The translations under genes and the position numbers were made by a program. 11,581 bases of DNA from Ignavibacteriaceae bacterium (lineage in GTDB: Bacteria > Bacteroidota > Ignavibacteria > Ignavibacteriales > Ignavibacteriaceae), in the NCBI GenBank assembly GCA_025455085.1, contig JALONF010000061.1, positions 1-11,581 of the forward strand, in the 5' to 3' direction. Below, one piece after another: positions 7,713 to 11,581 of the stretch (positions within the stretch are counted from its first letter, which is position 1; every line of letters starts with the position of its first letter). Under the pieces are notes generated by a model. It worked only from the letters and a program-made list of their open reading frames with translations, was not told the DNA's origin and did no database searches.

Positions 7713-8198
7713 GTGAGAACTACATCTGATCCTACTGATATAAAAAATCAAATTAGAATTACTAGAACCATATATTATGCTCTGGTTTTCGGATTGTTAA
7801 TTTTCTTTATTGTCGTATTAGTCCTTATTCAAGAAAAATATCTCTCAATCGAAAAAGACCTGGATAACATTTTTACGATAATCGTACCGGTATATGGACT
7901 AATGATGATGTTTGTTTCGAGAATGATTTACAACCAAATGATATCGAAAATTGAGGTAAACAATAGCCTTATTCAAAAACTAATGAGCTACAGAACAGCT
8001 AAAATCGTTTCCTGGGCAGTGTTAGAAAGCGCCTGCCTTTTAGCGCTTGTAGCAACAATGTTGACTTCGAATTATCTTTACGTAGCAGTTTTTGTTTTCC
8101 TTTTCGGTTATTTCATTTTAATGAGGCCGTCGAAAGAATCTTTCATTCGTGATATGCGTTTAAATTCTGACGAAAGCGATTTAATATTTAAGAGTTAA
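7713..8198 (+). CDS. four-helix integral membrane protein of unknown function
   Basis: The 161-aa protein (164 aa if GTG 7704 is used) has four clear hydrophobic segments at about residues 20-39, 53-72, 98-117 and 121-137. Between the second and third helices is a polar loop with NSLIQKLMSYRTAKIVSWAVLES. A short charged tail begins with MRPSKESFIRDMRL. The YRTAKIVxWAxLE and RPSKE patterns resemble small conserved membrane proteins I recall from Bacteroidota genomes, which have no known function; this is recollection, not a search result. There is no signal peptide, enzyme motif or conserved metal-binding cluster that I can see. It is divergent from prfA and its stop is 2 nt before the ispH ATG, so the two are almost certainly co-transcribed. 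That linkage does not by itself show a role in isoprenoid synthesis. Confidence 0.82.
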   Translation: MRTTSDPTDIKNQIRITRTIYYALVFGLLIFFIVVLVLIQEKYLSIEKDLDNIFTIIVPVYGLMMMFVSRMIYNQMISKIEVNNSLIQKLMSYRTAKIVSWAVLESACLLALVATMLTSNYLYVAVFVFLFGYFILMRPSKESFIRDMRLNSDESDLIFKS

Positions 8199-8200
8199 TT

Positions 8201-9330
8201 ATGAAAAAGTTTGATATACCCGTCCATTATAAAAGTTCTTTCATTACACAGATAAAGAACAGCAGAAAACTTGATGACCCCAGAAAAAAAGATTTTTCTC
8301 CAACCTTGCTGGATTTCGGTCCTGTCAGATTTTACCTCGCACGCCATTTCGGATTTTGTTACGGTGTAGAAAATGCAATTGAAATCGCTTATAAAACAAT
8401 TGAAGAAAATCCCGGTAAAAGATTTTTCCTCCTGAGTGAAATGATTCACAATCCTGGAGTAAACCATGATCTTCTAAGCATGGGGGTTCGGTTTATAATG
8501 GATACATCAGGCAATCAACTTGTTGCATGGGAAGAAATTAAGAGTGATGATATTGTTATTATTCCTGCATTCGGAACAACTCTCGAAATAGAAAAGAAAC
8601 TCAACAAAATTGGAATAAATCCTTATAGCTACAATACAACATGCCCGTTCGTTGAAAAAGTTTGGAATCGTTCAGCCGACCTTGGCAAGCAGGGATTTAC
8701 TGTTATTATTCATGGAAAACATTATCACGAAGAAACAAGAGCAACGTTTTCTCACTCGATACAGAATTCTCCGTCAGTTATTGTACGTAACCTTGAAGAA
8801 ACAAAATTTTTAGCCGATGTAATTCTGGGAGACAAAACTGAAGATGACTTCTATGAATTCTTTGAAGGAAAATTTTCCAAAGGATTTGATGCAAGAGTAA
8901 ATTTAAACAGTATCGGGGTTGTAAATCAGACAACCATGCTTGCTTCTGAAACTCAGGAGATTGAAATCAGGATGCAACATATGGTATGCTTGAAGCGACT
9001 GCTGATTTTGCGATAGTTGTCGGAGGCTACAATAGTTCCAACACAACAAACATAGTGAAAATTTGCGAGGAGGAAATCAGAACATACTTCATCGATTCAG
9101 CAGAAAGAATAATTTCAGAAAATGAAATCAACTACTTCGATGTTTCAAAACAATCTATTGTAATGTTAAACAATTATATGCCCACAAAATATCCAGTGGA
9201 CATTATGATAACCAGCGGAGCCTCCTGTCCAGATGCTATCGTGGAGGCAGTGATAAGAAAAATTATATCGTTTTTTGATAATGCAAAAGATGTTGACTCG
9301 GTTGTGAGCGATGTTCTGGAAGCAAACTAA
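8201..9330 (+). pseudogene. ispH: 4-hydroxy-3-methylbut-2-enyl diphosphate reductase, broken by an internal out-of-frame deletion
   Basis: IspH (LytB) is the [4Fe-4S] enzyme that makes IPP and DMAPP in the last step of the MEP pathway. The first frame (8201-9016) matches the long Bacteroidota-type enzyme: cluster ligand C53 in FGFCYGVENAIE, H83 in EMIHNPGVNHD, ligand C148 in NTTCPFVEKVW, HYHEET at 174-179 and VVNQTTMLASETQEI at 240-254. The second frame carries NQDATYGMLEATADFAIVVGG (its first codon at 8965), then GYNSSNTTN and TSGASCPD, ending at 9330. These parts are normally joined by ~35 residues containing a CYAT motif with the third cluster cysteine. That segment is absent and the frame changes at ~8960-8970, so the loss is 3n+1 nt, roughly 100-110. 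Read as it stands, translation ends at 9016 with ~16 unrelated residues. The product would lack the third ligand and substrate-binding residues. It could be a real pseudogene or an assembly/sequencing error. It follows the membrane-protein gene by 2 nt. Confidence 0.88.
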
Positions 9331-9334
9331 ATAA

Positions 9335-10288
9335 TCAGAAAATTATTCTTTCATTCCTCTGCTTTGCTTTCGAAATCTCATTCAATAATTTATTGAACAA
9401 CTCTTTCACTGTGAGAATTTCATTCACCAATCCAGAACTTTGACCTGCTTCCAGCTCACCTTCCATTTCATCACCTTCAAAAATGCCGAGCCGTTCACGT
9501 TTACTTCCAAGTAATTCTTTTAACTTGATTTCATCCCAACCTTCTTTTTCAGCTTGAAGTGCACGAAAAGCAAAATCATTTTTCAGCATGCGTACGAGAC
9601 CAATTTTTTTAAGTGCAAGAACAGTTCCATCGTCTTTGGCTTCAACAACCTTCTGCTTATAATTTGAATGGGCAGAAGATTCAACTGTTGCTGCGAACCT
9701 GGTGCCAATTTGAACACCTTCAGCACCAAGTGAAAGTGCTGCGAGAATTCCTCTGCCATCAGCAATTCCTCCTGCGGCAATTACAGGAATTTTTACAGCA
9801 TCAACAAGCTGGGGAATTAATGTAAGTGTAGTAGTTTCATTAATTCCATTGTGTCCGCCTGCTTCAACTCCTTCACCAACCACTGCATCACAGCCAACTT
9901 CCTCGGCTTTAAGTGCATGTTTTACAGAAGGAATAACATGAGCTACTTTTACTCCATTGTCTTTAAATGACTTAATAAATTTCCCCGGATGTCCAGCAGA
10001 TGAGAAAACTATTTTTACTCCTTCTTCAACAGTTACTTTAACTAATTCCTCAGCATCTCGACGAAGAAGAGGAATGTTAACACCAAATGGTTTATCAGTG
10101 GCGTTTTTACATTTCTGGATATGCTCTCTCAGTAAATCGGGTTTCATTGAGCCAGCGCCAATTAAGCCAAGCCCACCTTCATTAGATACTGCTGAAGCCA
10201 GCTTCCAGCCCGAAATCCAAACCATTCCTGCCTGAATAATAGGATATTCAATATTGAATAACTGAGTAATTTTAGTTTTTATTTTCAT
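9335..10288 (-). CDS. FMN-dependent nitronate monooxygenase / enoyl-ACP reductase II (FabK) family protein
   Basis: This 317-aa TIM-barrel flavoprotein belongs to the 2-nitropropane dioxygenase/FabK family. Visible landmarks are the N-terminal YPIIQAGMVWIS (15-26), SNEGGLGLIGAGS (35-47), DKPFGVN (65-71), the catalytic-type His H146 in EGVEAGGHNG (139-148), and the FMN-phosphate region AAGGIADG (171-178) with GAEGVQIGTRF (188-198). The C-terminal AGQSSGLV (281-288) matches the AGQ-x-x-GL segment typical of FabK. By remembered comparison it resembles Streptococcus FabK along much of its length (ITxLxxIxYPIxQxGM, TDKPFGVNI, GEGxEAGGH). It may therefore reduce enoyl-ACP in fatty-acid synthesis, but FabK and nitronate monooxygenase share these motifs and genome annotations often use the second name. 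No gene symbol is given for that reason. It is convergent with ispH, 4 nt between stops, and divergent from metK. The ATG shows no Shine-Dalgarno sequence. Confidence 0.9.
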   Translation of the reverse strand: MKIKTKITQLFNIEYPIIQAGMVWISGWKLASAVSNEGGLGLIGAGSMKPDLLREHIQKCKNATDKPFGVNIPLLRRDAEELVKVTVEEGVKIVFSSAGHPGKFIKSFKDNGVKVAHVIPSVKHALKAEEVGCDAVVGEGVEAGGHNGINETTTLTLIPQLVDAVKIPVIAAGGIADGRGILAALSLGAEGVQIGTRFAATVESSAHSNYKQKVVEAKDDGTVLALKKIGLVRMLKNDFAFRALQAEKEGWDEIKLKELLGSKRERLGIFEGDEMEGELEAGQSSGLVNEILTVKELFNKLLNEISKAKQRNERIIF

Positions 10289-10396
10289 AAGATGTGATAT
10301 AAGTTAAATGATACTTGTAGAATGATAACAATACTAATTTCCATTACAAAATTAAGTCTCTTTAGCTTGTTATTAAAAACCCCTTTCCCTAAGTTT

Positions 10397-10423
10397 GTAA
10401 GCCTTTTTTCAAAAAGCGCTTAC
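10397..10423 (+). promoter_or_regulatory. bulged inverted repeat upstream of metK
   Basis: GTAAGC (10397-10402) pairs with GCTTAC (10418-10423). Inside it C10403 pairs with G10416 (one bulged C at 10417), and the T-run pairs with AAAAA (10411-10415), leaving a tiny loop around TC. The structure ends 33 nt before the metK ATG, in the 168-nt gap shared with the divergent flavoprotein gene. It could be an operator, a 5'-UTR hairpin or, because the loop is so small, a DNA-level dyad. A near-match to the -7 element (TATTTTTC, 10428-10435) lies just downstream, which would place the repeat over the promoter core. Function is inference. Confidence 0.4.
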
Positions 10424-10456
10424 AGTATATTTTTCATTTCATAAAGGTAGTTAATA

Positions 10457-11581
10457 ATGTCGTTTTTCTTTACATCAGAATCAGTTTCTGAAGGACATCC
10501 GGATAAAGTATGTGATGCGATTTCCGATGGTGTTCTCGATGCAATACTAGCAAAAGATCCTAACGCAAGAGTTGCCTGCGAAACTTTTGTAACAACCGGA
10601 TTAGTCCTCGTTGGCGGTGAAGTAACTACTGAAGCTTATATTGAAGTTCAGGATGTTGTTCGTTCAACAGTTAAAAAAATTGGTTACACAAGCGCGGATT
10701 ATAAATTTGATTCGGAGTCCTGCTCAGTGCTGAATGCTATTCATTCTCAGTCACCTGATATTGCAATGGGAGTTGATAAAGGCGGTGCGGGAGATCAGGG
10801 AATGATGTTTGGATTTGCTTGTAATCAAACTCCTGAGTTAATGCCAATGCCGATCATGTATGCTCATAAACTTGTAAAAAAATTAGCAGACATACGAAAG
10901 GGTTATAATGGTGTTATGCCTTATTTGAGACCCGATGCAAAATCCCAGGTTACTATTGAATATGACGATAATAAAAATCCGGTGAGAGTTGATACGATAG
11001 TTGTTTCCACACAGCACGATGGTGATGCAAGTCAGGCTAAAATAAAAGGGGATGTAATTGAACAAGTGATTAAGCAAGTTGTCCCGGCTGAATTCTTTGA
11101 CAATAAAACAAAAGTATTCGTTAATCCAACTGGAAGATTTGAAATTGGCGGACCTCATGGTGATAGCGGACTGACAGGAAGAAAAATTATAGTTGATACA
11201 TATGGCGGATGGGCGCCACACGGAGGCGGTGCATTTTCAGGAAAAGATCCTTCTAAGGTTGATCGTTCTGCTGCTTATGCTGCAAGACACATTGCAAAGA
11301 ATATTGTTGCTACAGGACTTGCAAAAGAATGTCTTGTTCAAGTGGCATATGCAATTGGAATAGCAGAACCGGTTTCAATTTATGTTGATACAAAAGGTAC
11401 CGGTGTAATTCCGGATTCAGAAATTTCAAAAATGATTATGAAAGAAGTTGACTTGACTCCTAAAGGAATAATTGAGAGATTAAAGCTTAGAAGACCAATT
11501 TATCAGAAAACTGCTGCTTACGGTCATTTCGGAAGAACAGAAAATGAATTCTCCTGGGAACAAACAGACCTTGTAAATTTG
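10457..11581 (+). CDS. metK: S-adenosylmethionine synthetase (3' end outside window)
   Basis: MetK makes S-adenosylmethionine from methionine and ATP in the cytoplasm, supplying nearly all cellular methylation. The frame is open to the window edge, giving 375 codons, so the protein is C-terminally incomplete. The N-terminus MSFFFTSESVSEGHPDKVCD is typical and contains the ATP-contacting His of EGHPDK (H14). Both family signatures are intact: GAGDQGMMFGFA at 110-121 and the glycine-rich GGGAFSGKDPSK at 256-267, followed by VDRSAAYAARHIAKN. TGRFEIGGPHGDSGLTGRK-type sequence sits just before the second signature. The visible length already nearly equals the 384-aa E. coli enzyme with the last part still missing, consistent with the slightly longer Bacteroidota form. 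AAAGGT at 10443-10448 is a reasonable Shine-Dalgarno sequence 8-9 nt before the ATG. It is divergent from the flavoprotein gene. No SAM-riboswitch-like leader is visible; the only leader structure is the inverted repeat at 10397-10423. Confidence 0.97.
   Translation, partial: MSFFFTSESVSEGHPDKVCDAISDGVLDAILAKDPNARVACETFVTTGLVLVGGEVTTEAYIEVQDVVRSTVKKIGYTSADYKFDSESCSVLNAIHSQSPDIAMGVDKGGAGDQGMMFGFACNQTPELMPMPIMYAHKLVKKLADIRKGYNGVMPYLRPDAKSQVTIEYDDNKNPVRVDTIVVSTQHDGDASQAKIKGDVIEQVIKQVVPAEFFDNKTKVFVNPTGRFEIGGPHGDSGLTGRKIIVDTYGGWAPHGGGAFSGKDPSKVDRSAAYAARHIAKNIVATGLAKECLVQVAYAIGIAEPVSIYVDTKGTGVIPDSEISKMIMKEVDLTPKGIIERLKLRRPIYQKTAAYGHFGRTENEFSWEQTDLVNL

Noticed and set aside
8195..8467. 90-codon - strand open frame opposite the start of ispH
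   Set aside because: No family resemblance, and it is fully antisense to the conserved ispH N-terminus.
8955..8975. Programmed or simple one-base frameshift in ispH
   Set aside because: About 35 conserved residues, including a cluster cysteine, are missing at the junction. A one-base shift cannot explain that, and I see no slippery sequence.
8986..9330. Separate small 114-aa gene after ispH
   Set aside because: Its sequence is the C-terminal domain of IspH (GYNSSNTTN, TSGASCPD) and the family match extends upstream of its ATG to 8965; it is the downstream half of the broken gene.
10289..10456. SAM riboswitch upstream of metK
   Set aside because: The leader is too short and lacks the multi-helix core of SAM-I-type elements; only one small bulged dyad is present.
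10883..11221. 112-codon - strand open frame opposite metK
   Set aside because: It lies inside the conserved metK coding sequence and has Cys/Ile/Phe-rich shadow-like composition.
1..11581. Mobile element, CRISPR array, defence island or phage region
   Set aside because: No transposase, integrase, spaced repeats, terminal repeats or known defence domains are visible; gene content is housekeeping and signalling.

Overview
The window is AT-rich bacterial DNA that looks like chromosomal housekeeping sequence from the Bacteroidota/Ignavibacteria side of the tree. Three things suggest this. The ispH remnant is the long Bacteroidota-type IspH (an extra N-terminal segment, then FGFCYGVENAIE and PAFGTT). 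The first gene resembles the Gln/Met-rich C-terminal end of DUF4175-type proteins. Several genes lack a clear Shine-Dalgarno sequence. The lineage call is inference from remembered family features, not from a search.

Layout, left to right. (1) Bases 1-1677 are the 3' part of a very long coiled-coil gene whose start lies outside the window. (2) Bases 1796-6483 are a signalling block on the + strand. It holds a soluble PAS histidine kinase, an NtrC-type sigma-54 response regulator overlapping it by 8 nt from a TTG start, and, after a 106-nt gap, a protein with two receiver domains and a SpoIIE/PP2C phosphatase domain. (3) prfA (peptide chain release factor 1) is on the - strand, convergent with the phosphatase gene. 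(4) Divergent from prfA is a two-gene + strand unit: a four-helix membrane protein of unknown function and, 2 nt later, ispH. The ispH gene is broken by an internal out-of-frame deletion that removes the third iron-sulfur cysteine. (5) A FabK/nitronate-monooxygenase family flavoprotein is on the - strand, its stop only 4 nt from the ispH stop. (6) Divergent from it is metK (S-adenosylmethionine synthetase), cut off by the right window edge, with a bulged inverted repeat in its upstream region.

How the genes fit together. The kinase and sigma-54 regulator are almost certainly a cognate pair (translational overlap, intact His and Asp sites). The kinase has no membrane segment, so it should sense a cytoplasmic signal. 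The tandem-receiver phosphatase could be a second output of the same kinase, controlling a partner-switch antagonist, but no anti-sigma factor or STAS antagonist is encoded here. The remaining genes are unlinked metabolic and translation genes.

No stretch longer than 300 bases lacks a gene. The gaps (1678-1795, 4812-4917, 6484-6565, 7640-7712, 10289-10456) hold only weak promoter-like or inverted-repeat signals. I saw no tRNA, rRNA, CRISPR array, transposase or attachment site, and no clearly new multi-gene system. The most noteworthy observation is the ispH lesion.
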